From the NCBI GenBank assembly GCA_018433675.1, contig JAHDQS010000045.1:1-64000 (forward strand): 64,000 nucleotides of DNA, written 5' to 3'. Positions within the stretch are counted from its first letter, which is position 1. The number at the start of each line of letters is the position of its first letter. Source of the DNA: Clostridia bacterium (GTDB lineage Bacteria > Bacillota > Peptococcia > DRI-13 > SM3-B62). Positions 43,674-55,700 of this stretch are shown here, in pieces. Below the pieces are notes generated by a model that worked only from the letters and a program-made list of their open reading frames with translations, was not told where the DNA came from and made no database searches. The position numbers were made by a program, and so were the translations under genes.

Positions 43674-46600
43674 ATGAGAAGCTCCGTTGTGTTGATGTTT
43701 TCGGGTCAGGGCTCTCAATACTACGGGATGGGAAAGGAATTATTCGAAAATAATAAAAAATTCTGTGATAGTATGTTGGAACTGGATGAAGTGGTCAAGG
43801 GTTTGGCCGGCTACTCAGTTCTCGACGTCTTGTACGCGGGAAAGGGTAAGAATGAAGAATTCACAGAAGTCAGTTATACCCATCCGGCTCTTTTTATGGT
43901 GCAATATTCCCTGGCGCGGTTGCTGTTGGCTGAAGGAGTTCAGGCAGATTATGTGCTGGGGGCAAGTTTGGGTGAATATGTTGCGGCCGCTTTGGCGGGT
44001 GTGATGGAGCCCGGGGATGTGCTGGAGGTTCTTTTAAAGCAAGCCCTGCTTTTGGAAACACATTGCAAGCCGGGAGGAATGTTGGCGGTTTTTGCCCAGT
44101 GGGGGTTCTATCAGGAGGCGCCTTTCGTTAAGGAAAACAGCGAATTGGCGGGAGTGGGTTTTGCGGATCATTTTGTTCTGGCGGGGGAGAAAGAAAAACT
44201 AAAGGAGCTGGAGCAATATTTTCAAGAAAAGGAGATCATAACACAAATGATACCGGTGTCCTACGGTTTTCACTCCTTTTTAGTCGAGCCGATCGCCGCA
44301 GAGTATCTGTTCTTTATTAGGGAAAAGAAGCTCTTTCTTCCTCGGATCCCCATAGTTAGTAGCCTTGGAGGTTGTGAAATTTCTGAGGTCAGGCCGGAAT
44401 ATTTTTGGGAAGTGACACGGCGACCTTTCCGGTTCGCCAAGGCCATAGAATATTTGCAAAAAAGAGGAAAGCACATCTACCTGGATTTAGGGCCTACAGG
44501 CACTTTAGCGGGTTATGTCAAGCGTAATCTGGGAGAAGGAGCGCAATCATCAGCGTTCCCGGTGCTTACTCCTTTTGGGGGGGAATTAAAGAAATTGAGA
44601 GAGATATTCAGGCTCCTGGCCGTGGGCAAGGGAAAAAGAAAGGGAAATATTGCAAAAAAGGAGGAGCGGGAAATGATAGCCTATTTATTTCCGGGGCAAG
44701 GCTCCCAGCAAAAGGGCATGGGAGGAGAACTTTTTGATGAGTTTAAGGAGTTAACGGCCCAGGCCGATGAAATCCTGGGTTATTCCATCAAAAAGCTGTG
44801 CCTGGAGGATGCGGACAACCGGCTGGTGCAGACCAACTACACCCAGCCGGCTTTGTATGTTGTCAATGCGTTGACCTATTTAAAGAAAATCCGGGAGACG
44901 GGTAAAAAACCGTCATATGTAGCCGGACACAGTTTGGGAGAGTACAATGCCCTCTTTGCGGCAGAGTCTTTTGATTTTGCCACCGGCTTGAGATTAGTCA
45001 AAAAGAGAGGGGAATTGATGAGTAAAGCCACCGGCGGTGGCATGGCGGCGGTAATCGGCTTGAGCCGGGAAGAGATTGAACAAATCTTGCAGGAAGCGGG
45101 CTTTACAAAGCTTGATGTGGCAAACTTTAACAGCCCTTCCCAGATCGTTATTTCAGGTGCCGAAAAAGATATCACCAAAGCAAAACCCGTTTTTGAAAAG
45201 GCCGGAGCGGCTATGTATGTTGTTTTGAAGGTCAGCGGGGCCTTTCACTCCCGTTATATGGAGCCGGCACAAAAGGAATTTGCTGAATTCCTGCAGAATT
45301 TTCAGTTCGCTGATCCGGTGATACCCGTTATCTCCAACGTTCAGGCCAGGCCCTATCAAAAAGGTGAGGTTAAGAAAAATTTGTTGGAGCAGTTCACCGC
45401 TTCTGTGCAGTGGACGGACAGCATCAGGTATTTGATGGGCAAGGGTGTTGAGGAAATGGAGCAGATCGGTCCGGGGAAGGTCCTGACGGATTTGGTCAAA
45501 AAGATCAAAAAGGAGGCCGAGCCTTTAGTTATTCAGGAAAGTATTCCTTTAAATATTGAAACAAAAGGGAAGCAGGAGCCGCCTTCGGCGGTAAATGCGC
45601 AATCTTTGGGAGATAGGGGTTTTAAGGAGGATTACGGTCTGAAGTATGCTTATTTGACCGGTTCCATGTATAAAGGGATCGCCTCGCCGGAAATGGTGGT
45701 AAGGCTGGGAAAAGCCGGCATGATGGGCTTTTTCGGGGCGGCGGGCCTGGACTTAAAGAAGCTGGAGGAGACGATTGTTCGGCTACAAAAAGAACTGTCC
45801 AAAGGAGAACCTTATGGTATGAGCCTCCTGCACAATCCGTTGCATCCGGAATTGGAAGAAAAAATCGTTGACCTTTATCTCAAACACGGTGTTCACATGA
45901 TTGAGGCTTCAGCCTATCTGAGCGTGAGCGAGGCTTTGGCAAAGTACCGCTTGCAGGGTGTAAAGCGTGATAAAGAAGGAAAAGTACGGCCTAAAAACAG
46001 GATAATCGCTAAGCTTTCCAGACCTGAAGTAGCGGAGATATTTATGAGTCCTGTTCCTTCCGGTATAGTTGATAAGCTCAAGGAGAAGAAAGAGATAACC
46101 CCTGAGGAGGCGGAGATTTCCCGAGGAATACCGTTGGCAGACGATGTCTGCGTGGAGGCTGATTCTGCCGGTCATACCGACCGCAGAGCAGCCTCTGTTT
46201 TAATGCCCGCTGTTTTAATACTACGGGAAAAAATGATGAGGAAGTATGGGTACTCCCGCAAAATCAGGATAGGAGCGGCCGGTGGGATCGGTACACCGGA
46301 AGCGGCTGCTGCCGCCTTGGTTTTAGGAGCGGAATTCCTGATGACCGGCTCTATCAACCAGTGCACGGTCGAAGCCGATATAAGCGATACCGTCAAAGAT
46401 ATGTTGGAGGATATCAACGTGCAGGATACCGACTATGCGCCTTCGGTCGAACTGTTTGAATTAGGTGCCAGGGTGCAGGTATTAAAGAAGGGAGTTTTTT
46501 TCCCGGCCAGAGCAAACAAACTGTTTGAACTTTATCGCCAATATGATTCCCTGGAGGACCTGGAGATAAAGACCAAAGAACAGCTTGAAGAACGATACTT

Positions 46601-46928
46601 TCAACAAAGCCTGGAAGAGGTGTGGCAAGAGGTGGCGGCATCTCATTCTCGGGATGAGGTGGAAAAAGCCGGACAGAATCCCAAACAAAAAATGGCGCTG
46701 GTTTTTCGTTGGTACCTGGAGCGTTCCAGCGAGTGGGCATGGGGGGGGCTTGTGCAAAGAAAGGTTGATTTTCAGGTGCAGTGCTCTCCGGCGCTGGGGG
46801 CCTTCAATCAATGGGTTAAGGGTACCTCCCTGGAAAAATGGAAGAACCGGCATGTTGATGAAATCGGGATCAAACTGCTGGAAGAAACTGCTCGTTTATT
46901 GCTGATGAGATACCGGGAGATCTGCTGA
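43674..46928 (+). CDS. Trans-acting AT-AT-ER protein (acyltransferase/acyl hydrolase, malonyl transferase, PfaD-type enoyl reductase)
   Basis: 1084 residues from the ATG at 43674 (AAAGAAAGGGG upstream). First acyltransferase domain, residues 1-300: FSGQGSQYYGMGKELF and GASLGEY (Ser98). Second, about 334-640: FPGQGSQQKGMGGELF and GHSLGEY (Ser420). From about 655 a PfaD-type FMN-dependent enoyl reductase (YAYLTGSMYKGIASPEMVVR, GAAGGIGTPEAAAAALVLGA). In trans-AT systems the GHSLG domain loads malonyl units onto all carrier proteins, while the first domain of such pairs is often a proofreading acyl hydrolase. This shows that the PKS is of trans-AT type; no AT lies inside the visible megasynthase. 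Confidence 0.93.
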   Translation: MRSSVVLMFSGQGSQYYGMGKELFENNKKFCDSMLELDEVVKGLAGYSVLDVLYAGKGKNEEFTEVSYTHPALFMVQYSLARLLLAEGVQADYVLGASLGEYVAAALAGVMEPGDVLEVLLKQALLLETHCKPGGMLAVFAQWGFYQEAPFVKENSELAGVGFADHFVLAGEKEKLKELEQYFQEKEIITQMIPVSYGFHSFLVEPIAAEYLFFIREKKLFLPRIPIVSSLGGCEISEVRPEYFWEVTRRPFRFAKAIEYLQKRGKHIYLDLGPTGTLAGYVKRNLGEGAQSSAFPVLTPFGGELKKLREIFRLLAVGKGKRKGNIAKKEEREMIAYLFPGQGSQQKGMGGELFDEFKELTAQADEILGYSIKKLCLEDADNRLVQTNYTQPALYVVNALTYLKKIRETGKKPSYVAGHSLGEYNALFAAESFDFATGLRLVKKRGELMSKATGGGMAAVIGLSREEIEQILQEAGFTKLDVANFNSPSQIVISGAEKDITKAKPVFEKAGAAMYVVLKVSGAFHSRYMEPAQKEFAEFLQNFQFADPVIPVISNVQARPYQKGEVKKNLLEQFTASVQWTDSIRYLMGKGVEEMEQIGPGKVLTDLVKKIKKEAEPLVIQESIPLNIETKGKQEPPSAVNAQSLGDRGFKEDYGLKYAYLTGSMYKGIASPEMVVRLGKAGMMGFFGAAGLDLKKLEETIVRLQKELSKGEPYGMSLLHNPLHPELEEKIVDLYLKHGVHMIEASAYLSVSEALAKYRLQGVKRDKEGKVRPKNRIIAKLSRPEVAEIFMSPVPSGIVDKLKEKKEITPEEAEISRGIPLADDVCVEADSAGHTDRRAASVLMPAVLILREKMMRKYGYSRKIRIGAAGGIGTPEAAAAALVLGAEFLMTGSINQCTVEADISDTVKDMLEDINVQDTDYAPSVELFELGARVQVLKKGVFFPARANKLFELYRQYDSLEDLEIKTKEQLEERYFQQSLEEVWQEVAASHSRDEVEKAGQNPKQKMALVFRWYLERSSEWAWGGLVQRKVDFQVQCSPALGAFNQWVKGTSLEKWKNRHVDEIGIKLLEETARLLLMRYREIC

Positions 46929-46938
46929 GAAAGGAACT

Positions 46939-47760
46939 ATGAAGATGAAATTGGAAATATTAAGCTGTCTGCCGCAAGGAAAACGACAAAGAGTTCCCCT
47001 TCTTTTCTTACACGGGGCGTTTCACGGGGCCTGGTGCTGGCAAGAAAATTTTCTTCCATACTTTTCTGCCCAGGGGTTTCCTTCTTATGCCTTAAGCTTT
47101 CGAGGACACGGCACAAGCGAAGGAAGGGAGGAACTGAATACCTTCACTCTGGAGGATTATTTAGAGGATACCCTTCAGGCTATTGGGCTTATTGGTGAAA
47201 AACCGGTGTTGATTGGACATTCCATGGGCGGAGCGGTGGCGCAAATGATCATCAGAGCACATCAGGACAAGATAGCGGCAGCGGTGTTGCTGGCCTCGAT
47301 CCCTCCCCACGGCATGTTGAAAGATATGCTTCGTTTGTGCTTTACGAGATTCAGGAGTGTGATGAGACTGGCCCTTTTCAATGAAGGAAAAGCAGAGTGT
47401 TTTCCTGCAGAACTTTTTTTTTCCGCAGCCTTGTCGGTTGAAAAAAAAGAGGAATTCGCGAAGCTCTCACAGCCTGAGTCAAGAAAAGCCCGGAACCGGT
47501 TCATGAAGAGGATTGTCACAATCCGGTTCAACAAAGAAATACCGGTGCTGGTGCTGGGTGGGGAAAAAGACTGTTTCCTTTCGCCCAAGGCCGTATCTGC
47601 CACAGGTCAAATGTACAAAACAGAAGCAGTTATTCTCTCCGGTATCAGTCATGATATGATGCTTGACCCGGCTTGGCAAGATGCCGCCGCTGAGATTATT
47701 AAATTTTTATCTTTACCTGCCCTACAGGGTAAAAACACTAGAGGTGGTGATGAAAGATGA
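46939..47760 (+). CDS. Alpha/beta hydrolase
   Basis: 273 residues. The fold is clear: LLFLHGAFHGAWCWQENFLP, RGHGTSEGREE, nucleophile elbow VLIGHSMGGAVAQ (Ser95), an acid in VLGGEKDCFL and His in ISHDMML. It belongs to the large alpha/beta hydrolase-1 group. As a member of the operon it may act as a discrete thioesterase or cleave an ester of the product. The end overlaps the next gene by 4 nt. Confidence 0.88.
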   Translation: MKMKLEILSCLPQGKRQRVPLLFLHGAFHGAWCWQENFLPYFSAQGFPSYALSFRGHGTSEGREELNTFTLEDYLEDTLQAIGLIGEKPVLIGHSMGGAVAQMIIRAHQDKIAAAVLLASIPPHGMLKDMLRLCFTRFRSVMRLALFNEGKAECFPAELFFSAALSVEKKEEFAKLSQPESRKARNRFMKRIVTIRFNKEIPVLVLGGEKDCFLSPKAVSATGQMYKTEAVILSGISHDMMLDPAWQDAAAEIIKFLSLPALQGKNTRGGDER

Positions 47761-48941
47761 GAGATTTTTTTGATTTGACAGGCTATGGGACGAGGACGGC
47801 TGTGGTAAATGATATGGGAGAAAGTTTTTCATATGACGATTTAAATGAGATGTGCGGCAGACTGAGAGAGTTTATTGGCCCAGGCAAAAAAAAGCTTGTG
47901 ATGGTGTTGGCGAGAAACGATATCGGAACGCTCATCGGTTATCTTGCAGCCTTGCAAAGCAACAATGCGGTGCTGCTTACCGATGCGGACTTGAATGATG
48001 AAATTTTGGACAACCTGATCTACATTTACAGGCCGGATTTTGTTTGGAGGCCTCAGCAAAACAATAAGCTGGCCGCTTTTCGCTTTATGGAATATGAATT
48101 ATTTGAATACGCCTGGTACAACGATTTGATTATTCACCCATCCTTGAGCGTATTGCTTTCTACCAGTGGTCGTGTTGGCTGGCCCAAAATGGTAAGGCTG
48201 ACGGGAGAAGGTGTTAAGTCGGATGCTTGTGCGGCCTCCTCATATCTTAACCTGACTGAAACAGATAGGACCGCTACTACCCTGCCGATTTACTATTCCT
48301 ATGGGTTATCTGTTATCAACAGTAACTTAAAAGCCGGAGCCACGCTGTTATTGACTGGCTTATCGGTAGTAAGGGATGAGTTTTGGAAATTCTTTAACAG
48401 GGAAAAAGGGACATCCCTGAGTGGGGTTCCGTACACATACGAGGTCTACAAGGCGATAGGGTTCTTTGAGATGGATTTATCATCCCTTTGTTCCATGATC
48501 CAGGTCGGAGGGAGACTTGATAGGGAAACGGCGGTGGAATTTGCCGCACATGCCAGAAAAAAGGTATTTAACTTCTTCACAATGTATGGGGCAGCGGAAG
48601 CAACGGCCCATATGACTTATCTCTATCCCGAGTACAATATCAAAAAAGCGGGCAGTATCGGCAAAGCCATACCGGGAGGAAAGCTGTGGCTTGTGGATAA
48701 TGCGGGGAACACAATAACAGAACCCTATACGGAAGGAGCGCTGTTTTACCAGGGAGTCAATGTAATGATGGGTTATGCTCAGGGTAATCAGGATCTGGCT
48801 AAGGGTGACGAACTGGGCGGGATATTGAGGACGGGAGATATTGCATACTTTGATGGGGATGGATTCTTTTACCCGATAGGCCGAAATAACAATAATCATA
48901 AAGAGTTTAATCTGGAATACAAAAGGGAGAGGGATATATGA
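47757..48941 (+). CDS. AMP-binding (adenylate-forming) protein, P-loop altered and C-terminal subdomain missing
   Basis: 394 residues. The N-terminal ANL fold is recognisable (NDMGESFSYDDLNEMCGRLR, LPIYYSYGLSVINSNLKAGA, FTMYGAAEATAHMTYLYPEY, LRTGDIAYFDGDGFFYPIGR). Two things are odd. The phosphate-binding loop, normally TSG(S/T)TGxPK, reads TSGRVGWPK (Arg139-Val140). The protein ends about 15 residues after the hinge, so the C-terminal subdomain of about 110 residues, with the catalytic Lys of motif A10, is absent. The methyltransferase gene starts 4 nt inside it, so the end is not a sequencing break at the next gene. It may be inactive, or may act with a partner. Confidence 0.82.
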   Translation: MRDFFDLTGYGTRTAVVNDMGESFSYDDLNEMCGRLREFIGPGKKKLVMVLARNDIGTLIGYLAALQSNNAVLLTDADLNDEILDNLIYIYRPDFVWRPQQNNKLAAFRFMEYELFEYAWYNDLIIHPSLSVLLSTSGRVGWPKMVRLTGEGVKSDACAASSYLNLTETDRTATTLPIYYSYGLSVINSNLKAGATLLLTGLSVVRDEFWKFFNREKGTSLSGVPYTYEVYKAIGFFEMDLSSLCSMIQVGGRLDRETAVEFAAHARKKVFNFFTMYGAAEATAHMTYLYPEYNIKKAGSIGKAIPGGKLWLVDNAGNTITEPYTEGALFYQGVNVMMGYAQGNQDLAKGDELGGILRTGDIAYFDGDGFFYPIGRNNNNHKEFNLEYKRERDI

Positions 48942-49702
48942 ATCAGAGCTTTGTTGTCAAGGAACAATTTAATAAGCAGGCAGGTAACTTTGATAACTGG
49001 TCTCTTACTCAGAACGAGAAAATATATCAATCCTTATACAATTTTTTCGGTGTTGAGCCCCAGGACCGGCTGTTGGATGTGGCTTGCGGGACAGGGGCGT
49101 TTTCCGTTTACGCTGCCCAAAGGACTAGGGATGTGTGGGGTGTGGATATTTCCGAGGGGATGATTGGGATAGCCGAGGAGCATGTGAAACAGCGTGGTTT
49201 ACAGAACACCACCTTTTTGTGCTGTGACGTGCAAGAGATACCTTTGCCGCATGGATCCTTTGATTGTGTGGTTTCAAAATCAGCCTTTCATCATATGAGA
49301 GAGTACAAAAGAATCTTTGCGGAAATGGTGAAATGCTGTAAAAAAGGGGGGCGACTCGGCCTGCACGACGTCATTTTATATGATGACGAAGAGGTCGACG
49401 GGTTTTTTGAGGAGCTGGAGATGGCCGTTGATGCGAGCCATCATTTTTCACTGTCGGCAGTACAGATCGTCAATTTGTACAGGGAGCATAACATTGCGAT
49501 CTATCGTGTGTATGAAGCGATATCCGAATTGAATTTTCCTGATTATCTCAATCACGCCGTGCAAAGCAAGGAAGATAAAAAGAAGATCGAGAAACTGCTG
49601 AAAATAGGTTTGCAGGACAAAAAGATCTCGTCATGGCTCGTTCAAAAAAACGGTGTTCTCTATTGGAAGAGAAAAACTTTTACCGTAGCCGGTAGGAAAT
49701 AG
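48938..49702 (+). CDS. SAM-dependent class I methyltransferase
   Basis: 254 residues with motif I LLDVACGTGAFSVYA near residue 45, motif II region GVDISEGMIGIAEEH and post-motif DVQEIPLPHGSFDCVVSKSA followed by FHHMRE. Similar to UbiE/Methyltransf_11-type enzymes that modify small molecules on O, N or C. Likely a tailoring enzyme of the product. It lies 11 nt before the megasynthase gene. Confidence 0.9.
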   Translation: MNQSFVVKEQFNKQAGNFDNWSLTQNEKIYQSLYNFFGVEPQDRLLDVACGTGAFSVYAAQRTRDVWGVDISEGMIGIAEEHVKQRGLQNTTFLCCDVQEIPLPHGSFDCVVSKSAFHHMREYKRIFAEMVKCCKKGGRLGLHDVILYDDEEVDGFFEELEMAVDASHHFSLSAVQIVNLYREHNIAIYRVYEAISELNFPDYLNHAVQSKEDKKKIEKLLKIGLQDKKISSWLVQKNGVLYWKRKTFTVAGRK

Positions 49703-49713
49703 AGGAGATAGTA

Positions 49714-52700
49714 ATGGGTGGTGTTAACATGAAAAAGACGGCTGTTGGCGGCATGACACGCCAGGAGCTTCTTCTCGCTTATCGTGAAGGGAAAATATCG
49801 GCCCAGGAGGTACGAAGGGCGCTGGAACTCCAGAAAAAAGAGAATCTTAAAAGTTCCTTGTCTGAAGGTCAGAAGGGGTTGTGGGCCTTGCAAAAAATGT
49901 TTCCCCAGACGAGCGCCTATAACGTGCCTTGCTGCTTACAGATACGGGGAAATCTGGACAAAGCAGTACTGGAAAAGGCCTGCCGCTATACTCTGGAAAC
50001 GTACCCCGTACTCAAGAGCGTTTTTCGGGAGGAAAATGGGGGTCCTTACCGGGTGGTACAGGCTGTGCCGTCCTCCTTCTGGAGAGAAGAGGACATAACA
50101 AAACTGGCAGAACATGAAGTGTCGTCGTATTTACAAAAATGGGTACAAGAGCCCTTTTCCTTAGAAAAAGGGCCGTTAGCGCGTTTCCATCTGCTTTTAC
50201 GGGGTAGCAACGAGTATCTTCTTTTATTTGTCGTACATCATATCGTCTTTGACGGCTTTTCCACGGCCGTTTTTTTGGAGGCTTTACTCAGTGCCTATCG
50301 TAAGCTGCTGGGAGGGGAAGATCCCGGAGAGGACTCTGCTTTCTATGACTACGACGAGTACGTGGAGTGGGAAAAGGAAATAATGGCCTCCCGGGAAGGA
50401 GAGAGGCAGCGTCTGTACTGGAAAAAACAGCTGGGCGGAAAGCTGCCTGTGCTGGAGCTGCCCGCAGACTATGCCCGGCCCTTAACACCAAGCTATAACG
50501 GCCAAACGTACAGTGACGAAATGAAATCGGAATTGAGCAAGAGGATCAAGGAACTGGCGCGATCCCAGGGGGTCAATCCTTCAGTAGTGCTTTTGGCAGC
50601 CTTTAAGGTCTTGCTGTTTCGCTACACGGGAGAAGAGGATATTATCGTCGGTATGCCCATGTTGGGGAGAGAAGAGGAAAGATTTCAAAAACAGGTAGGC
50701 CTGTTCATCAATATGCTTGCGTTGCGCAGTCGGCTAAGGGCAGGAGATTCCTTTGCCTCTCTTTTACAAACCATACAGGAGACCCTGCTGAATGGTTTGG
50801 AATACTCTTCCTATCCTTTTCCTGCTTTGCTCAGAGAATTGGATACGCCTCGTACTCAGGCTTTTTCGCCGGTATTTCAAGTGGCGTTTTCTTACCAGAA
50901 CTTTCTCGGACCTGCAAGCCCCGCAAAGCTTCTGGAGGAATTCGCTGACATGTTTGCGCTGGAATACATTGCGGATGTCCGGCAACAGGGCGAATATGAA
51001 TTGGAGTTAGAGGTTTTCGAGCGTGAAGGAGCATTTGTTTTAAACTTTAAATACAATCCGGATGTTTTCAAACCTGCCACAATTACGAGCATGAGCAAGG
51101 CTTTGCAAAGTCTTCTGGCAGGTATGGTCGAAAACACCGGCTTATCTGTGTCCGAATATTCCATGCTTTCGAAGGCTGATGCAAAGATGATTCTGCAGGA
51201 TTGGAATGCCACCCGGACAAACTATCCCGCCGGTTCATGCTTTTATGAGTTGTTCGAGCAGCAGGCCAAAAGAACACCGGATGCCCTGGCCGTAGTCTAT
51301 GAGGAGAAAAGCCTGACTTACCGTGAATTGGACCGCAAGAGCACTGTTCTAGCGCTGTACCTGCAGTCCCAAGGTGTTGGGCTGGAAAGTCTGGTGGGTA
51401 TCTGTGTGGATAGGTCCCTGGAGATGGTCGTGGGTTTGTTAGGGATCATGAAGGCCGGAGGGGCTTATGTACCGTTAGAGCCGGATTATCCGGCTGAACG
51501 GCTGCGTTACATGCTGCAGGACAGTAAGCCTCGGCTGGTGGTGACCCAGGCGGAGGTTGTTTCCCACACAGCCGGGCTGTTGAATGATGATACCACCGTT
51601 GTATTACTGGACCGGGACTGGGAGGAAATAGAAAAAGTCTCGCGACGGAGAAAAGCTAAGTCGGCGCGAAAAGTAAAGCCCCTCAATCTGGCTTACGTAA
51701 TGTATACGTCGGGGAGCACGGGGAAGCCCAAAGGGGTTATGGTCACCCAGCGGGGCCTAACCAACTTCCTCTGTTCCATGGGCCAGACCCCCGGTCTTAC
51801 GGCGGATGATGTCCTGCTTGCCGTGACCACATATTGTTTTGACATTGCAGGGCTGGAGCTCTATTTGCCTCTACTGAAGGGGGCTTGCTGTCACATTTGC
51901 AGTAAGGAAAAGGCCAAGGATGCCGATAAACTGCAAAGAAAGATTGCTGAGGTCAGGCCCACTGTGATGCAGGCCACACCTGCCACTTGGAGTATGCTCT
52001 TTCATAGCGGGTGGCGGAACGAAGAAGGGGTGAAAATACTGTGCGGCGGAGAGGCTCTGCCCCTTGCCCTAAAGCAGCGTTTTGTTGCCGCGGGCTGCCA
52101 GGTCTGGAACATGTTCGGCCCAACGGAGACAACCATTTGGTCCACGGTCAAACGAATCACCGAGGAAGGGCCCATCACCATCGGGAAGCCCATCGCCAAC
52201 ACCCAAATCTACATCCTTGATAAGAATATGAACCCCGTGCCGATCGGCGTTCCGGGTGAACTCTGTATTGCCGGAGACGGAGTGGCCAGGGGCTATTTAA
52301 ACCTGCCGGAACTGACAGCAGAAAAGTTTGTTGACAATCCCTTTGCCGACGGGCAAAAACTGTATAGAACCGGGGATTTGGCCAGTTGGCTTCCGGAGGG
52401 AGAGATCGAATTTATCGGGCGTATCGATCACCAGGTGAAAGTACGCGGATACCGTATCGAACTGGGGGAAATAGAAGCAAGGCTTAATGAGCATCCCGCC
52501 ATCAGGGACTGCGTTGTAATCGTCAAGGAAGATGAACACAATAAACAGCTGGTAGCCTACTATACCGGAGCTAATGAAGAATCCTTATCCCGCCAGGAAC
52601 TGCGTTCATACCTTAGCCTCAGCTTACCCGAATACATGGTGCCCGCGCACTTTATCTCTTTGGAGGAGCTGCCGCTGACCCCTTCCGGTAAGGTGGATCG

Positions 52701-55700
52701 CAAAGGACTGGGGGCACGCAGGATTGGAACGAAGAAGAAAGAAAAAGTAGAGCTGCCTCAATCGGAAATCGAAGAGAAGATCTTTAAAATATATCGGGAG
52801 ATTCTGGACAGTGAAGAAATAGGCAGGGAGGAGGGCTTTTTTGATATCGGCGGAAACTCCGTTGCGGCGGTAATCGTAGCAGAGCGGATTAACAAGGAGT
52901 TTGGCGTCGAGATACCCGTAACCGTCCTTTTCAAATACCCTAATATCAGCGGCTTGAGTGCTTATTTGGCGGAAATCAAAGGGGAAGAGGTCGCAGTGAG
53001 TGAAGAAACCGAGGAAGCCGAAGAAACAAAAAAGATGAGGGCGGATATGGTCAAGATAAAAGAACCCTCTCAGGATGGTGAATACCCGCCCTATTACAAC
53101 GAAAGCCTGGCCGTCATTGGGATCTCCTGTTATTTTCCCGGAGCGAAAAATCATTGGGAATATTGGGAGAACTTGAAACAAGGAAAAGAAAGCGTGCGGC
53201 GTTTCTCCCAGGAGGAGTTGAGGGGACTGAAGCTGCCCCCTGAAATTCTGGAGAATCCCCAGTATGTTGCGGTGCAGTCGACAATTGAGGGCAAAGAACT
53301 GTTTGACCCCGGGTTTTTCAACATTTCTCCCCGTGACGCGGAGGTCATGGACCCACAATTAAGGCTTCTGCTGCTTAATTCCTGGCAAGCCATAGAGGAT
53401 GCCGGGTACACTCCCCGCAGTATTCCGGAGACGGCGGTATTCATGGCGGCAAGCAGCAATCCGTACCAGGTGGTGATGCTCTCAGGTGAGACAGGAGAGG
53501 AAGCAAGGGTCTTAAAGGAACCGGAAGAGTATGTTTCTTGGGTTATGGCTCAGGGGGGCACCATTCCAACCATGATATCTCACAAGCTTGGGTTGAAAGG
53601 CCCCAGCTTTTTTATCCATTCCAACTGTTCCTCATCATTGGCAGGGCTGTATTCCGCCTATCACAGCTTAAGTTCGCGAGAGGCAAAGTATGCCCTGGTA
53701 GGTGCGGCCACCGTGTATCCGACGACAAGTGCCGGATATATCTATCGTTCGGGTATGAATTTCTCCGCCGGTGGACGGGTGAGGACCTTTGACGCCTCGG
53801 CAGACGGCATGGTGGCAGGTGAAGGGGTTGCGGTTGTCCTACTCAAAAGCGCCCTGGAGGCAATCAGGGACGGCGACCACATTTATGCGCTGCTGCGGGG
53901 TATCAGCGTTAATAATGACGGGGCGGACAAGGTAGGGTTTTATGCCCCCGGCATCACCGGGCAAACCGAGGTCGTCGTCAAAGCCCTGGAGAAAACGGGG
54001 ATCGATCCTGCGACGGTTAGTTATGTGGAAGCTCACGGGACCGGGACGGAGTTAGGTGATCCTATCGAATTTACCGCTCTGACCGAAGCCTATCGCCGTT
54101 ATACGGAAAAAAGAAAGTTCTGCGGGATCGGTTCGGTAAAAACAAACATCGGTCATCTTGATACGGCGGCCGGTCTGGCCGGGTGTATCAAGGTGGCTTT
54201 GAGCCTGTATCACAACGAAATTCCCCCGACCATTAATTACGAAAAGCCGAATCCCAAGCTGAACCTGGAACAATCCCCCTTTTATGTCGCCGCAGAATTG
54301 CATCCTTATCCGGACGGTTTTGAGCCGGTCCGAGCGGCGTTGAGCTCACTGGGTATGGGAGGGACAAACGCTCACGCCCTTTTTGAACGGTATCTTCCTG
54401 CCACAAAGACGGAAAACGGCACACCACCGGGTGAAGGGGAGGGCAGGAAACACCTTGTTCCCTTGTCGGCCAGAACAGGGGAGCAGCTTCTTGCTTATGC
54501 CGAAAAAATACTGGCTTACCTGCAAAACAAAGGGGAAAAAGACCTGCCTGCCTTAGCCTATACCCTGCAAGTGGGTCGGGAGGCTATGGAAAACAGAGTA
54601 CTCTTTCTTGTCGTGACAGATCAGGAGTTGGAGGAAAAGCTGACGAGATTTGTCAAAGGTGAGGCGAGGATAGAGGGCTGTTTCAGAGGTGAGGCGAAGA
54701 AGGATGATGAGGCCGTTCGGCTGTTTGAAAGGGACCAGGATTGCCGGAAGGTTATCCAAAAATGGCTTGATCAGGGAGAATGGCAGAAACTGGCCGAACT
54801 GTGGGTCAGAGGCCTGCAGCTAGATTGGAGCATGTTGTATTCCGCGGGCCGACCCCAAAAACTCAGCTTGCCTACTTATCCCTTTAATCTTAAGCCCTAT
54901 CATTTACATAATCCAGGCAAAGAAAGTGGTGGAGGGTCGTCGGTTGGATATGTCTTGCCGCCTTCCCCGGACAATAGCGGAAAGGCAGAGGAGTTTGCGG
55001 CAAAAAGCGTGATGCTTGTCCCGTCTTGGGAGGTTGCGGATGCACCCCAAGAAAAAGCCTGGCCGGACGGAATGGGGCGGATCGTAGTCATCGGGGACCT
55101 TGAAAGGGAGAGGGAGGCGTTTTGTCGGCTCTATCCGCAAGCACACTTTTTATCGGTGCAAGGGGATTGGACAACAGAGAAGCTTGAGGAGGTGCTCAGG
55201 GAAGACGAGGGCGAGGTTCACCTCTTTTGGCTTGCTTCATCTGCTTCACTTCATCTTTCGACTGCCGACATTTCTCCCGTCGAACAACAAAGAGAAGCGT
55301 TGCTGGTATTTCGTACGGTCAAAGCCCTGCTGAAGCTGGGCTATGGGGAGCGTACTCTTAGCTGGACCTTTATTACTGTGGGTACTCAGCCGATCACTGC
55401 TGAAAAAAAGGTCAATACGGCCTATGCTGCCCTTCACGGTCTGGTAGGCTCCCTAGCCAAGGAATATCCTCACTGGCGGATCCGCCTGGCGGATGTTGAG
55501 GAAGACGAAAGGGGCGAAAGTGGTCATGAGTGGCCTTGGCAGGAGATTTTAAGGCTACCGGCTGATCCTGAAGGGAATGCCTGGGTCTATCGCAGGGGAG
55601 AGTGGTACCGGCAAAAGCTTTCCCTTGTGGAGGACCTGCCCAAAGAACACGTTCTGTATAAGGAGAAGGGCGTGTATCTGGTAATCGGAGGGGCCGGGGG

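Noticed and set aside
46414-46853. Overlapping minus-strand frames within the AT-AT-ER gene
   Set aside because: Shadows of a high-confidence gene; the same holds for the many short frames antisense to the megasynthase at 50-63 kb.
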